Below, in pieces: positions 13,901 through 62,780 of a stretch of DNA of 64,000 bases. The notes beneath the pieces were generated by a model. It searched no databases. It was not told the DNA's origin and worked only from the letters and a program-made list of their open reading frames with translations. Positions within the stretch are counted from its first letter, which is position 1. The number at the start of each line of letters is the position of its first letter. Position numbers and translations under genes: made by a program. This DNA comes from Casuarius casuarius (lineage: Eukaryota; Chordata; Aves; Casuariiformes; Casuariidae), in the NCBI GenBank assembly GCA_003342895.1, contig PTFA01000401.1, positions 124,001 to 188,000 on the forward strand. Reading direction: 5' to 3'.

Positions 13901-16900
13901 TATATTGCTCTGAGGAAATTCTCCCCTCCTTATCAAAAACATAAGCTGTAAATACTAACCGCGTTGGAATACAGCTTCCCCATCCCGTGGGTTGGAGTAA
14001 CGCCACAGCTCTATATGCGGATATTCTGCAATTGTTGATGAATGTATAGGCAGGGACCCATTGATCCTGGACCTGTTTCCAAATCCCCTGCCATATTAGT
14101 TGAGTTGAAGTTACAGTGGAAGTGCCAAATGCATAGGGATGGGGTTTTCCCACTGTAGGTTCCTACATGGTGAGAATTTCCTCTTATTTCCATTCTGCTC
14201 GAGCAGTACAGTTTATGAAAATTCACTCTCAGTATTTTATTTGCTATAAACACACATTTTTTCAGATGTTAATTTCCAAGTCAACAGACGGTTTTGTTCA
14301 ATGCAATCCCACGTGAGAGATCCCCAATCCCCAATCAGTTGCAGGTGAGCTGCTACAGCCAGACCAGATATACATCCATACTCCTGCGTGAGAATACCAG
14401 TTCTGAGCACAAAGCAGCATTTTTATATAATTATGGCAGTCTGCCCAGAAAATGTATGCCTGCCCCTACAGAGGGCTAATTAGTTCAGGCAGAGCATCCT
14501 TCCAGCACAGATATTCTGCTTGCAAGCCTGGAAACTTCTGTCCTGTGCTGCATTTTCCTTTGCAGAGATTTACAGCAAACCCTTGAAAATTGGGCATTCC
14601 ACCCTTCTGCGATTCATGCCCTGCATGAGTGAGGCATGTGCTTTTGAGAGTGCAAACAGTTGTGAGTTGCCAAAGTGTAGTCTGTTCTGGTGCGCTCTGT
14701 AAATACTTGGTCTTGCTAAATCATAGCTCACTTCTAAGCTGCTCTTTTGTTGAGAGAGTTCTTCTGCATTCTGCCCTAGAGCTGACAAATGTCCTATGTC
14801 TCTAAGTAGGCATGTGGCTGTCCACAAGTGGCCTCCCTTCCCATCCTGCTTGCTTCCTGAACTTCCTCCTCTCAGTTAGTTAAATTGTTTTGAGTGATTT
14901 CTTTTTTCCAGCACTTGCAGTGCTGACCTTGGATTTTAATCCTAAACTAACAGATGAGGGAGGTGAGGATATGCTGAAATTGCTCCTGATTTTATTTTAT
15001 TCTTTGACATTTTGAACTTGAGATTGGTGCTCGTAACAGTGACATTTGCTCGGCTCAGGTATGGAGAATGTTGGTACCAGAAAAGTGACCGTGCAGAGCT
15101 CCACGCAGGAGCCTACTCTCAGTTCTAACCTTCATTCTAGACCTGATATTTCCAGACAGAACTGTCAAGTTGAAAAAACAGCCATTTTTATTGTTTATTT
15201 GAATACACATTTGCCCATGAGGAATTAGGGAGCTCCATGTAAGAGGCACAGGCTGAGCGCCAAATAAATCTAAATATAGAAACATGTTCCCAAAGATTTG
15301 GGACTGGATCTTAAACTCCCGGTCCTTTGCATCTTCCTGATCTGCCCGTTATTCATGATTCTTTGATATTGACCTCCTTACTTGAACTAAAGAGAAATGC
15401 CCTTAGCAAACACTACAGTATGGATTAATGTATTCTCCATGGGTTAGGTAGCATGGACAATATCACTTAATCATTCAGGAGAAACCACCGGCCTCTTATA
15501 ACTGAATCTGGTCCAAATCTCCAGAATTCAGGAGTTATCTATTCAGTGCAAGGTCAACAGTGAATTGCCCCCAAATCAGAATTAATTCTTTTCCAAGGTT
15601 AGTGTTCCATTTTTTGTTTTTCTTACTTGAAGCTGTCAGGGTGAAAATGTATAATAAATGCCTGTTTGGTTCTTAAGTAATGTGAGTATTTTCCTTTTCA
15701 CAGCTTCAGTGTTAGAATTACTCGTTTTGCTTTGGTTTGGTTTGTAGTTCTCCTGCCTATCTGCTCACAAGTTGAAACTTCAATAAAATGGATAAGAAAT
15801 ATTTGTAGTCTTATGTAGAAATCTTTTTGTAGCTGTTTGGTTCATATTTATAAGCTTATTTGTGGAAATCCTATTATTAATAGGACAGATGCATGTGTAG
15901 CATTAGATTTCTTCCCAGACATTATCAAAATCCTTCACTGCATTTCTGTCTTTGAATAAATAATATGTATAGAAGGCTGAATTTTCTTCACATTACCCTC
16001 AATAAATGTGTATAAGCCACTGCATAAATCTCATAATTCACCTCTTCAGTCCTAGCAGTTATAGGATAAATCCAGTAGATTTAGCTGTAAGCCTCCAGAT
16101 ATACCTCTGCCAAGACTCTAAGTTCTGATCCTGCAATCCTTTACATTCACTGAGGTTTGCAGTTGCTATGGTTTCAAAAAATTCACTGGAATTAAAACAC
16201 TTTCATATGTGTCAGTACAAGTAATTATCTTTGGTAAATAATTTCTCAGAATTCCAGGTGTCTGGGCAGAGATTGCCCCTGTACATGCTGACCCATTTTC
16301 CTGCATTCGTTCCCTCCTCCCCAAGTCCAGAAGTTGTGTCTGGGGTGAAGATGAAGACTCTGTATTTACAGATAAATGGGTCAGATAAATGTCTGACCTA
16401 TTTTTCTAGCATATAAATATTGTATTTACCTGAGATTTCTTGCTGTTTGCAGTCTAGTTAGAAGTGTACGTTAGCCCCACCCAAGCTGCCATACATCTAA
16501 AATCCCAGGTGTTTTTTGTAGTGCACAGGCAGTTCCCTCTGTAGCACCTGGAGACTGAGTGAACAGGCGTAGGGAACGGGCACGAGTCAGCTGTGCAGCC
16601 TGTGCACGGTATCTCCAATATTTCTGGGAAGTGTTGGGCTTAATACACAACTGCTACACAGCCCATGAATTCCTATCTGGGAAATTCTGCTTAGTTAAAC
16701 AGCCCTAGCCAAGGTCCAAATATACTCTGTATATATACGCTGTCTTGTACAAGACACTAATCATCTTCAGATTCTTCCTTGTTACCACTCATAGCAGCAA
16801 CCACCACTCTCCAGGGATGCTGATTTCAGGGTATGAGCCAGCTTGTCTAGGGTACTTAGGAAGGAAATGCCACGGAGGGGTTCCACTGTCATGCTCAAAT

Positions 16901-17572
16901 TGCCAGCACTAATTTTTATGCTAGTGATTCTGGCTCGCCTGTACATCAAAATGTTCCGTCTCGTCCCTGGTCCTGAGCTCTCTGTATCAGAGTGCCATCA
17001 GTGTTACTATCAAGCTGTTGAAAGCCAAATTCTGTATAGTGTCTGACTCTCAATTATTTGAGTGATTCCACTTCAAGCAAATGTGTCTGCAAACAAATGC
17101 CTCTAATGATGGGATGAGATTAAAAATGAAGCCTAATTACCTCAGTTTATTTAACCCCTGGAATGCTTCCAAACATGCCTATGGCTATGCTTCTCTAATC
17201 ATGCAGGTTAATCATTTTCAGCGGTGCGCTGCAAAATGCTCTCACACTTTATACGTCTGTATAATTTTTCTCAAGCTAATGGACTTTGGACATAGTGCGT
17301 CTGGGAGTGATGGGAGTGCGTGAGGAGCTACAGGGACAATGTATTGTTAATGCACCAGGGCAATGTTGGAGCAGACATCTTACAAAGAGAATATTTTCCT
17401 TTGATCCTAAAGACCCTCATCATTATGTCCTGGGTTTCCTCAGGAAAAGAAAAGTTTGAATCTTTTTTGCCAGTGCTCTGCATTCACCTGAAATTGACGT
17501 TAAAGTAAAAAGCAGACATGGTAGCAGTCGATCGAGTGATCTTATTTCTTCTGCTGTCTAATCTGCTGTCAC

Positions 17573-17590
17573 TGTGCCATGCATGGCACA
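17573..17590. repeat. 18-bp perfect palindrome
   Basis: TGTGCCATGCATGGCACA equals its own reverse complement. An outer CACTG (17570-17574) and CAGTG (17596-17600) are also complementary, though not symmetrically spaced. Confidence 0.9.
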
Positions 17591-18716
17591 ACATACAGTG
17601 AGCATGCAATGTACACTTTTTAGTGGGCATTGGCTTTAACTTACGATGCATTGTCACATGGATTTGTCATCTTGAGGTTCAGTAAATACAGAATAGATAT
17701 TGATAACTGAGATCCCCTGGCTGGTATGCTGTTCAAAAAATTAGGCTATGCTGGTGCGTTTTGGTAGAACAGTGAGAGAAGCTTCATATGTCAAGCGAAA
17801 TGCAGAAGTTTGACTTTTCATTCGTGAAGTAATAGAAAAGCTTTTCTTCCTTATTTTGATTTACCTTTTTTGAAGATACAGCTACTGTTATTAAGAACAG
17901 ACTTCAAGAACTTAATGTAACTGCTGATTCCTGCTGATACTGATCAGCTCCCACTACAGTTCAGGGGAATTTTGCTATTATCTCTATGGTGAGCAGGTCT
18001 AGGTCATACATCTTTCTAGTGAGGCATACATACCTGATACTGTTTCCAACTCTTAAATTTCATAATAATGCTAGTTATCGGAAATTTCAGGAAAATTTCT
18101 CTTCCATCATTAACTCCTCTTTCCTCTTGGTATTTAAATCTATGCTGCCACTCTATATCTTCAAGTTAAGGCAGCTCTTCATAAGTCAGATCTTTAAGCC
18201 AGCTTCCAAACCATTTTGATATTGTTTTCTAATCACAGAATTCAGATGTCATGGTATTTGGCCTAGTATATGTAAACACTGAGTAGAATGTTTATCTGAA
18301 AGCCTCAAAGCACATCTTCAAACGGAGGAAACCTTATCTCCATTTTACAGCCTAAGAGTCGGTGGCATTGTCAATACCATGCACTTACCAAAGGCCTTAC
18401 AACATATCAGCATACTGCTGGAGATAAAACACTGGTGCTCTGATTCCCTACCCAGGATACCATACTGTGACTGAATAATTTCTAATCTTAAATCTAAGGT
18501 AACATTTCTTAAAAGCATCCCAGAGACTAAGTATCTTTGACATGAAAGAGACTCAGTCTCCTAAAGGCAAACTTCACAGAACTATTTGGCTAAAAGAAGT
18601 GCCCCAAAAGATTAAAAAAGAAATAAAAAATAGTTACTTAACCTCTGCTCATCAAGTCCTGATGGGTCCTCTTACAAAGTGGGATTCCTAGTGGAGCGAG
18701 CTTTAAATTACAAGTG

Positions 18717-18841
18717 ACGGGGAAGGGAGTTGGGGACTGCCAGGCTGCTGTAGCTGACCCTGCTTTGAGCAGAGGGGTTGGACGAGGTGATCTCCAGAGG
18801 TCCCTTTCAACCTCAACTATTCTTTGATTCCATGATTCTGT
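18717..18841 (+). mobile_element. CR1 LINE 3' end
   Basis: The sequence contains the CR1 signature GGTTGGACGAGGTGATCTCC, then AGAGGTCCCTTTCAACCTCA and the tail GATTCCATGATTCTG. Only the 3' end is present, as is usual for 5'-truncated CR1 copies in birds. Confidence 0.9.
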
Positions 18842-19099
18842 TTCTAAAAAATTTTGTTTATATATTGGGCAATGGACTACATTTTATATACAAAATCTTT
18901 GCTAGATTTCTGGTAATCTGATGTCAATAATAAACAGTATTTTGTGCTTGCAGTTATACCCGTCAAACAATGACAAAGGGTATCTATTTCACTGATAATA
19001 AGATAGAGTAGTAAAAATTCACTAAGTATACCTAATTTCATTAAGCAGATGATAGAAATCTGACATTATGGAATATCCCAGTACAGAAAAGACTTTGCA

Positions 19100-19527
19100 A
19101 CAAGTCCAGCGGAGGCCACCAGGATGCTCAGGGGCTGGAGCACATGATACATGAAGCCAGGCTAGGAAAGCTGGGGACGTGCAGCCTGGAGAAGAAGAGG
19201 GAAGCCTGGGGTCTTGCGCATAGTCTTCAACTACCTATCGGTACTTATAGAAAAGGCACTTCTCAGAAGTATCAGCACAAGGCCCAGAGGCAATGGACAC
19301 ATGTTGCAGCAAGGGAGCTTCCAACTGGAGAAAACGTGGAAAAAAATCTTGACAACGGTAGTCAGAGCCTGGAGCAGGTGCCCAGAAGTGTTGTGGGAGC
19401 TGCATAATTGGAGATAACCAGAACGTGCTTGGACAAGGCCTTGAGTGAGCTCACTTGGTGTTAGCAGATTTCTGGGAGGGGGCTGGACCAGATGACCCTT
19501 CCCAACCTGAGCCCTTCTGTGATTCTC
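19100..19527 (+). mobile_element. CR1 LINE 3' end, longer copy
   Basis: The copy starts with CCAGCGGAGGCCACCAGGAT, continues with AGCTGGGGACGTGCAGCCTG and GAGAAGAAGAGG, and ends GGGGCTGGACCAGATGACCC, then CCCAACCTGAGCCCTTCTGT and GATTCTCATT. It is about 430 bp, diverged, and without an intact ORF2. The short ORFs within it are shadows. Confidence 0.85.
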
Positions 19528-19603
19528 ATTCACTGACATCAAGGTAGCCCGTGGTGCCAGCTAAGAAATAGGGCAGGGTCAGATTGCGCAAGAGGTTTCT
19601 TAG

Positions 19604-19628
19604 CCCCCCCCCCCCCCCCCAAAAAAAA
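19604..19628. repeat. C17-A8 homopolymer pair
   Basis: Seventeen C are followed directly by eight A, about 80 bp after the CR1 copy. On the minus strand this is T8G17. Confidence 0.95.
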
Positions 19629-20144
19629 GAAAAGGCTATGGAAACCCCAGTGTGATGTGCTCAGGTACCCTGATCAGCCCAGCACCCCCCCACTGAAATA
19701 TCTTCACAAGCACAGACACTTGAGGCAAATGATGCTGACTTGATACACTTTTTCAGGTTTTGAAAATGGAAACTATGACAGTCCTGGGTGTTCTGGAGAG
19801 GAGAAAAGGGCAAGAATCTCTTTAAATCCTTCGAAAATATTACAATGTTATTTTTTCCCCAGCTTAATGAATTTCGTATGGCTTCTAGTGATCCATCCTA
19901 TATGTAGTCTTCACATTCCTGCCCTTCTATACGTCTACATGACTTAGGAATTAACGCTATAAACTTACACTTATGTAAGCCTTAAAAGAGAAAAGAATCA
20001 GACTATATAATTGTATTTAAAGGCTGTCTCTGTGTTCATCTTCAAACATCTTCTTCACTTCATCCTTGAGATCCAGTGCATATAATTAATAAAGCTGTTA
20101 TAATTGATCTGTGACTAATTACAGAAATTATTTTGTTCAATACT

Positions 20145-20196
20145 GATTAGAAACTGAAATTGTCATTTATGATTAGAAACTGAAATTGTCATTTAT
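20145..20196. repeat. Perfect 26-bp tandem duplication
   Basis: Two copies start GATTAGAAACTGAAATTG and end CATTTAT (20145-20170 and 20171-20196). They lie about 230 bp upstream of the first recognised TNNI3K exon. Confidence 0.94.
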
Positions 20197-20421
20197 GAAG
20201 CTATTGTGTTTGCCTTCTCAGAGTTAGTCTGTGTACTTTATGATAATAAATATGAGATATATCTAAAGGTGGTTTATCTATAGACATTTATCTTTTCAAG
20301 CAAATGAGTTGAAGGCCTTAAGACTTTAACTATTCAAGGTAGGAATCAAAAATCTTAAAATTTTCACTATTTTTTGGCACTATCAAATAACTGTCTGTTC
20401 TAATAAATGTCTTTTTTCCAG

Positions 20422-56267
<35,846 letters not shown>

Positions 56268-56448
56268 CAACATGAACCCTCTATCGAAGGGAGAGTCGCC
56301 ATAAACTGACAGCAACAATTCTTACCCCATCAGCCTAACTCCCAGGCATATGTTATAGTGAAGATCCCTAATTGAATTGCTTTATTTATTGATGGCAAAT
56401 ATCCCTATCATAAGTTGTGTTTTAGCTTCTTTTTCTGCTGACCTGCTT

Positions 56449-56459
56449 GGGGGGGGGGG
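56449..56459. repeat. G11 homopolymer in TNNI3K 3' UTR
   Basis: Eleven G occur 182 nt after the stop codon and would be transcribed into the mRNA. Confidence 0.93.
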
Positions 56460-56569
56460 AGGGTAAGTGGGTGGCTTTGGTGACAAGCATCTATCCTTCC
56501 TTAGCAAAGTAAATGTCCACAAGGACTGCTGCACTTCCAGCTGGAACGTTACTAATTTGAAGAGCCGAA

Positions 56570-56575
56570 AATAAA
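56570..56575 (+). terminator. Poly(A) signal of TNNI3K
   Basis: A canonical AATAAA lies 303 nt after the TNNI3K stop codon and is the first one downstream of it on this strand. It would give a short 3' UTR of about 320 nt. Confidence 0.6.
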
Positions 56576-57784
56576 AAAATGCATCTGTTAGAGTTTCAGA
56601 GCTGCAGGGCAAGTCGTCAGTGCCTCAGGCTGCATGAAGGCGTGCAGCTATCGGCCTCTCCCCAGCTGGTAGGTGCAAGGAAGCAGCCAGCCCAGGCTGA
56701 TCCGAGGAAGGGAACAACCCGTTGCTCCCCACCGCCGATGCAGGCCACGATGGAGACAAAGGCGTTCCTGTTCCCAGCTTCTAAACAACAGCCTGTTTCT
56801 TTTTTTGAGTTCTCCACAGTCCCAAAAGCATCCTGTCTCCCATTTTCAGCACTGCAGGCTCACGCAGCTCTCCAGCACAGCATCCCCAAAGCTACAGTAC
56901 TGCAGAGCTCTAATCTTTGGGTGTTTCTGCCTGCTTGCTGAAAGCAGCGAGAAGCTTGGGTGGCCACTTTAATTGTATTCTTCTATACCTTTTGTTTTCT
57001 AATCTAGTTTTTTTATTTTGGGTTGTGCACCTGCTTTTTCTCAAAGAACATGCACTTTAGATTAGTTATTTGGTTAAGAAAATAGCACAGGAACTCTAAA
57101 ACAAACTTCTAACTAGAAGGAAAAAACGTGAAACGAAGTCCCAACCTACATAGGTTTAATGTAGACAGCTAAAATTGTTGTCACAAATAAAATAACGTTA
57201 AGCAGTACAAAGGATGGCAGATTTTCACTCAAAGCCAAACTGCGGCACAGTGCCATCTGCTGAGCGCTGGCGTTGGCACCAGCACAGAGGCCTCAGTCAT
57301 TCGGCTCTGCAGCAGAAACTGATCAGTGGAAATTTTAAAAAAAAAAGATTGGAGGACAGCAGGAGGACTTGAACTCTTCTTCTAGAAGCTATTACAAATT
57401 TAATTATGCTATTATTGGAGGGGGATGGAAATTAGGAGAATTTAGCCACAAGCAATCCTGCTGTAATATTATTCCTTAGCTGTATTAGGCTGTGCAACTC
57501 AGACCGGCTGAGTAGAAACGTGTTCACAATTTTTACATTTTGCTCTGTGGATGTTACCCAGGATGCTGCCTTCTTAGGACTTGTTCTGAGCTGAGGTCGG
57601 TGGTAAGGCACTGTGTATTGTACAGTGCTGCACGTTTGAACCGTAAGTGTGTAACAGGTTGTACTGATCCACAGCTTCCATGCGTGCTTTAATTTCACAA
57701 TCCTGAAGCAATAAAAATGGAGAAGGTTTCACTTAGGGAGGCTTACAGATGTTTTGCAATTTGTTTTATTTCACCAATTGAAGT

Positions 57785-57803
57785 GGGGGGGGGGGGGGGG
57801 GGG
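57785..57803. repeat. G19 homopolymer
   Basis: Nineteen G are followed by AGGGAA. It is the longest G run in the window. Confidence 0.95.
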
Positions 57804-60169
57804 AGGGAATTAAAGCTATAGTTCAGGTGTTGCAGGTACCACCCAGCAGTTGCTTCCTATTTGTTTTGTTTCTCAATCGCAGCATCATTTACAAGAACAA
57901 CCTACTGGGTTAACGTAAGCATTAGAATAAATCTGCAGAGAACAGCCTGGGCCCCAGCTCACAAGGGGACTCGTTGGACTCGCGTCCTCCACCCCGTATG
58001 CAGTACGGCCGGGAACGGCCCCCCCTTCACCGCTGTCACCATCCGGCCGCGCTGCGGTCGTCCCTCCTCACGTCGCGCAGTAGGAGCCAGAGAGCAGGTT
58101 CCCACGGGACTCCCGAGCGTGGCCAGCCTTGCACCAACCTCGCCACCCTCACAGCCACTTGCAGTCAGAAACAGAACCGCTGCTTCGACACTGCTGCGAG
58201 GAGCACATTTCTACAATGGTTTTTCACATGAGAGGGCCTCACAAAGCAGCGTCTTGCTTTTAAATCTTTGAGCCACATTTCTTTCTTTGGAGCAGAAATC
58301 AGAAAGCTCTGGCCTTCTCCTATTCATAGAGTACCATCATCCCTTCTGCATCCCCCTTCCTCCCTGAGGCTGAACCGTTCTCCAGCCAGGTCACCCTCCC
58401 GGTGTAACACCAAGGTGTCACAAGCGTGAGGGACTCAGCACAGCACGAAGGAAAGCATCGACGCAGTGTCCTGAGGGCAGACGAGTGTTCAGGGGGCCAA
58501 ACGCACACCACTGCTGGGGAGCAGTTCTGCACTTCCCCAGGCACAAAACTCACCTTCGAGCCTTTCAGAGACAATATTTGCTCTGAGAAACCCTCTGGAA
58601 AAGACGCAAAGGACCTTCCCCTGCTCCCCAACACTATCTCTGTGCAGTTTTCAGCAATAAGTCAGTGTTACTGGGTGGGTACTGTTATATCAAACCACTG
58701 GGAAATTTAATAAAAGAGCAACGGGAAGTTTCAGTCTTTCCCATAGCGCAAAAGAAATCATTTATCACGACAGCAAGTTTTAAAACCAATGATTAGCTTT
58801 GTTATTTTGCAAATACCTTGCCTACACTGAATGTTTCCCATCATGACCATAGCACTGGTGCAGCTCACAGCTGGAAACAGCCCAGACAAGGGGATAGGAA
58901 ATGCCCCTGCCGAGGACCCCGCCGGCGCTGCAGCATGGGTGTTCGGGCAGGAGCATCTGTAACGACTCGGCGCAAGCAGCCAATTTGGCTGAGATTAAAA
59001 ATGCCCGTCTAAGAGATCCTGTCTTTCTGTGCAAAGAAAAGAGCATTTTCCATTTTCAATTCCTAAAAGGAGAAAAGAGCTCTAAAACACACTAAAGTTA
59101 GTATTCTGCCCATGCAGATAAATTTAGACGTCCACTGAACACACTCCGGTTCACGGCTGGGGAACAGCTCCCCCCTGGTGCTGAGAACCTCAGTCAGGTG
59201 ACACTGGCCCTGCTGCTCTCCTGCTACCATAACAAACCCATGTCTACATTGCAAACCAGAACAAAAAAACATCCAGATTGCTTTGTAACAGGAGAAAATA
59301 CATTTTATTTCTCCCAGAAGTAAAAGCAATGCTGGAAATTCGTATGCTTGGAGGAAGGGCATGCAGAGAGACAGGAGAAGGTACACTGGGGATGCTGATG
59401 AAAGTCCCCTGCCTGCCCATCTAAGTGAGCAGACATTGCACATGGCAGAGCTGCCAAAGCGTGGGTCAGAAATGAGCTGGGGAAGGGGGGGGTGGGCAGA
59501 GATTTGGCCTCGTGCTTTACCTCTCTGGTGTTTGCACTGGCCAACGTGCGGGAGGACAGCAGGGCAGGATGGGTCAATTGTCACACCTGAAAGTTCAGCA
59601 CCAGTATGAATAGTTTTCTCTTTTGACAGCAATGTTCTCTTACAAATATCTCTGCACTATGTCTTTTTCCCTTGCTTAGAAGCACGTGATGATTCTTCAT
59701 TAATACAGCAACTGTATTTGAAATCCAGAAACAAAATCAGATGAGAGAACAGAAAATAGAGCAAGGAAAACAGACTTAATTTGCATTAATAGCACTACAT
59801 AACCACTTAAACCTGAGCTGCTTTTTATGCTCTCTCAGCACTTTCCTGGAATGTGTCAGCTCCAGACAACTGGAAACAGCAGAGAAAAAAAAAAAAAGTC
59901 TCTGAAAGCAAAACTTTAATATATTAGTTTGAAATGCAAAGCACTTGACAAGTCCAACTGCTTGAATCCCTGCAAAGCAAACCATTTTCACTAGTAATTA
60001 AAATAACTGGCTCCTTGAAGAAAACGGTGTCTTAGTTAATTGGTCTCTATAGAAGAAACATCAGGCCTTAAGGGAAAAACTTATTTCACAGGAGTGATCA
60101 GTTATTAATACAAATGAAAATTCTGCACACTATAAATTACTGAACAGAACAAACTCTAGAAGTTGCTGC

Positions 60170-60560
60170 TGGAATGGGATCGGTTTGTGCTGGTCCCCGA
60201 GATGCCCCGGAGCCCCGGCTGCCAGCGCGAGCCCCTCCGAGCCATTCACACCCCGCTGTTGGGACCAGCCAGTGCAGCATTTCCAACTGTTGCGTGACTG
60301 ATAACCGTACCGTTACTAGACGATCTACATCAAAACAAGGTGGGACGCGACCAGACCAGCGCTTGCCCCCTCCCAAGTGCAGGCCGGGCACCCCCGCGGC
60401 AGGGGCCGGCCGGGAAACACTTCTACTAGAAGTGCGCGCTCCCCGAACGCCGCTCTGCGCAGCTAACGCGTCAGGCGACAGCTGTGCAGATCTCCATACC
60501 GCGTCCGTGCTGGTGGTGCCAGAGGTGACACCCGGCGCCAAGAGCCGGATCTCAGTCCTC
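60170..60560. promoter_or_regulatory. Small CpG island, possible promoter
   Basis: The stretch is GC-rich and full of CpG (clusters such as CAGCGCGAGC, GGACGCGACC, CCCCGCGGC, GTGCGCGCTCC, CTAACGCGTC and CCGCGTCCG), with roughly forty CpG in about 400 bp by eye. Flanks are AT-rich and CpG-poor. CpG islands usually mark promoters. No adjacent first exon was recognised, and neither strand can be favoured. Confidence 0.45.
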
Positions 60561-62737
60561 CTCCTGCTGCATGCACAATTCACAGCTGGCAGCTCGCACC
60601 GCCGAAGTGCATCTGTTTAACCTGCTTAATGTCACAGGTTTGACTTTCAGCTGTGTGAGCCAACAGCGATACATGAGGCACAGGCATCCGCATCCAGCGA
60701 CCAGCTGCTGAGATCTCTGACAGCTCAGGGACTTTAAAAGTCTCTGTGATGAGCCAGAAATGCGTTTTGCCAGTGGCAACACTGGCACCTAGCTTGCTTG
60801 TCTCACTTATGTTCAGTATAACGAGTCTTTTTTTCTTTTCTTTTGGTACATACCTTGGCTTTTCCTAAATGCCACCTTTGTTTTTCCCTTTGAAGTAATT
60901 ACTACCTAGCAATGGACAAGACAGCAGATATTTCCATGGGTAGCAAGTGCAAAACTATAAAATTATCCATTTCAGTGGTTTTGCTTCTTACCAAAATTCC
61001 ACCTGCTCAGATTACAGGTACACCCATGTTTTAAATGTATATGAACTGTACATATTTCACAGACACACCAACAGAAGTAGAGCAATAGAGGAAAAAAGAC
61101 ATGGACTCAAGTGGTTAGCTGAAGCTGAAATTGCCAGATTCAACTCAATTTGATATTTGATTCAGATACTCTGACCATTTTAGAAATCAATTCTCTTAAA
61201 CACAGACACACGAGCAGTAAGGTAACATCCAAGGTACAAACCTGGATCAAGTCGCACCACGGCAGCTTTGCACCACCAAGCTGTCTGTGGAACTGCCAAC
61301 ATGCGAAACGAGTGAAACGGTGAGTATAGAGCAGGCAAAAACTGTCTCTGGTACAGCAGGGAGTAACCTCGAGGATGGGGTAAGGGCTGTTTTCTTACCA
61401 CACATCAAACTGCCTCTGTATCTACCCTGTAAACATGGCTGTCACAGAAGGAAGCATTAGAGAAAGCAGATTATCTCATCAACAGGGTCTGAGCTCAGAC
61501 ACTGTGGAGTGTTCTTGGGAAATGTGATTTTTTCTATCACTATGCAAAACCAGAGCATTTGAAGTGTGTTTCTTTAGAGAGATACAAGAACTTGTATGAA
61601 CCAGCATGTTTCAAGCCACAGGAGTGCAAAAGTGCCATTTATTATTAAGTGCCTTAAGCATTTTAGATACCGAGGTGTTAACTTGCCAGTTTCTTATGAC
61701 CACTGCTGCTTCGTTCACATGGGCCTTCCGCGATGCTCCAGATCCTCTGCAGCCCGAGACTGTCGGGAGAGGGCAGGTGCCTCTCAGTTAGACTCACCTC
61801 CTTCCCCAGAAGGCTGAAGTGGGTCCAGCTCAGGGTGCTGCTGCTGCAGGTTCATAGCGCTACTTCTGCACCCTCCGGGTGCCATATTTCTTTAAAGGAA
61901 GTTTCTCCCCATTAGGAAAAAGCCCTCCGTCCTGGCTGAAGCGCCAGGAGCGGAGGCTGGTGGAGGCTGCATGGAGAGGAGGAGATACCTGCTCACAGAC
62001 AGGCGCAGCCCTGGGGACCAGCCACGATGCTGCCCAAGGACAGCAGCCCCACGCCTGCAGCACCCTTCCCACCGCTCAGCAGCCGCGACACCGTTCCCCA
62101 GGGGAGACCCGGGCCGGCTGCCGGCAGGGGACCCTCCCTGGGGCGGGACGGGGCGCCCACGGGCTCCCACAGCTTTAGCTGCTGAAGTGAAGAGCCCAGC
62201 CCACTGCATTCTCATTTCGCAGAGCAATAACATATTTAATAGCGCTTTGAGAAGCTTTACTGACCGCTCTGGCACTTGCCTATCACAGATGAATCAAACA
62301 CCTACCTTTAGCATTTTCATCCTGTGCTCAGTAAAACAGCTAAATAGCAACTAAGCCNGTGCAGTCCATGAACTGCCCAAGTACAGCCTTAGTTTTAATC
62401 CCGACTCTTCCAGGGAATCACTGCTGATGCAAATTCCTGCTCTCCTCACTCCTGCCTTCGTTCATCCGTAACATCTGTGCTGCAGCCCATGGACACGCAT
62501 TTGCCCTTGTAAATGGTTTTCGTCTGGTCATGCTCACGACCCACATGCCTTTCCTTTCCACGGATACCTGCACGGCCCGGTTTTAGTGGCACAAATAAAC
62601 CATTGGCATTTTAAATACAGGTTTAGTCATTCAGTTAGAAGGCAGGTAGGAATACTGAAGACCTATTTGATTGTCAAGTATTATTCTTACAATGAAATCA
62701 TTTGCAAAAATTGAAGGAACTACACAGACTGATACAG

Positions 62738-62780
62738 TTTTTTTTTTGTTTTTTTTGTTTTTGTTTTTTTTTTTTTTTTA
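62738..62780. repeat. T-rich low-complexity tract
   Basis: T runs interrupted by single G extend over about 43 nt. Confidence 0.93.

Larger units (their letters stand above)
1..20421 (+). other. TNNI3K intron (partial), no recognised exon
   Basis: This stretch precedes the first recognised kinase exon. I looked for the missing catalytic-loop (HRDLN) and N-lobe exons and did not find them, so it is treated as a single large intron. It contains the repeats listed separately, AT-rich unique sequence, and a few ORFs under 140 codons with no recognisable family. An exon of unfamiliar sequence cannot be excluded. Confidence 0.7.
56268..56595 (+). other. TNNI3K: TNNI3K 3' untranslated region
   Basis: This sequence after the TGA has no coding signal. 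It contains an 11-G run at 56449-56459 and ends near the AATAAA at 56570. The 3' end is inferred from the poly(A) signal alone; AATAAA also occurs at 57186, 57710 and 58709, so longer transcripts are possible. Confidence 0.55.

Noticed and set aside
13699..14253. Overlapping open frames on both strands near 14 kb
   Set aside because: Checked as a missing TNNI3K kinase exon and as an LRR piece. Neither fits, and the frames stop within short distance.
19144..19542. Short open frames on both strands at 19.1-19.5 kb
   Set aside because: They lie inside the CR1 3' end, which is non-coding in truncated copies.
59063..59632. Longest open frame in the window (minus, 189 codons)
   Set aside because: No recognised domain, a low-quality protein composition rich in Cys/Leu/Ser patches, no splice or promoter context, and an overlapping frame of similar quality. 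Best seen as chance.
60137..60620. Two 148-codon open frames on opposite strands
   Set aside because: Both fall in the CpG island and result from its base composition; neither has protein-like features.
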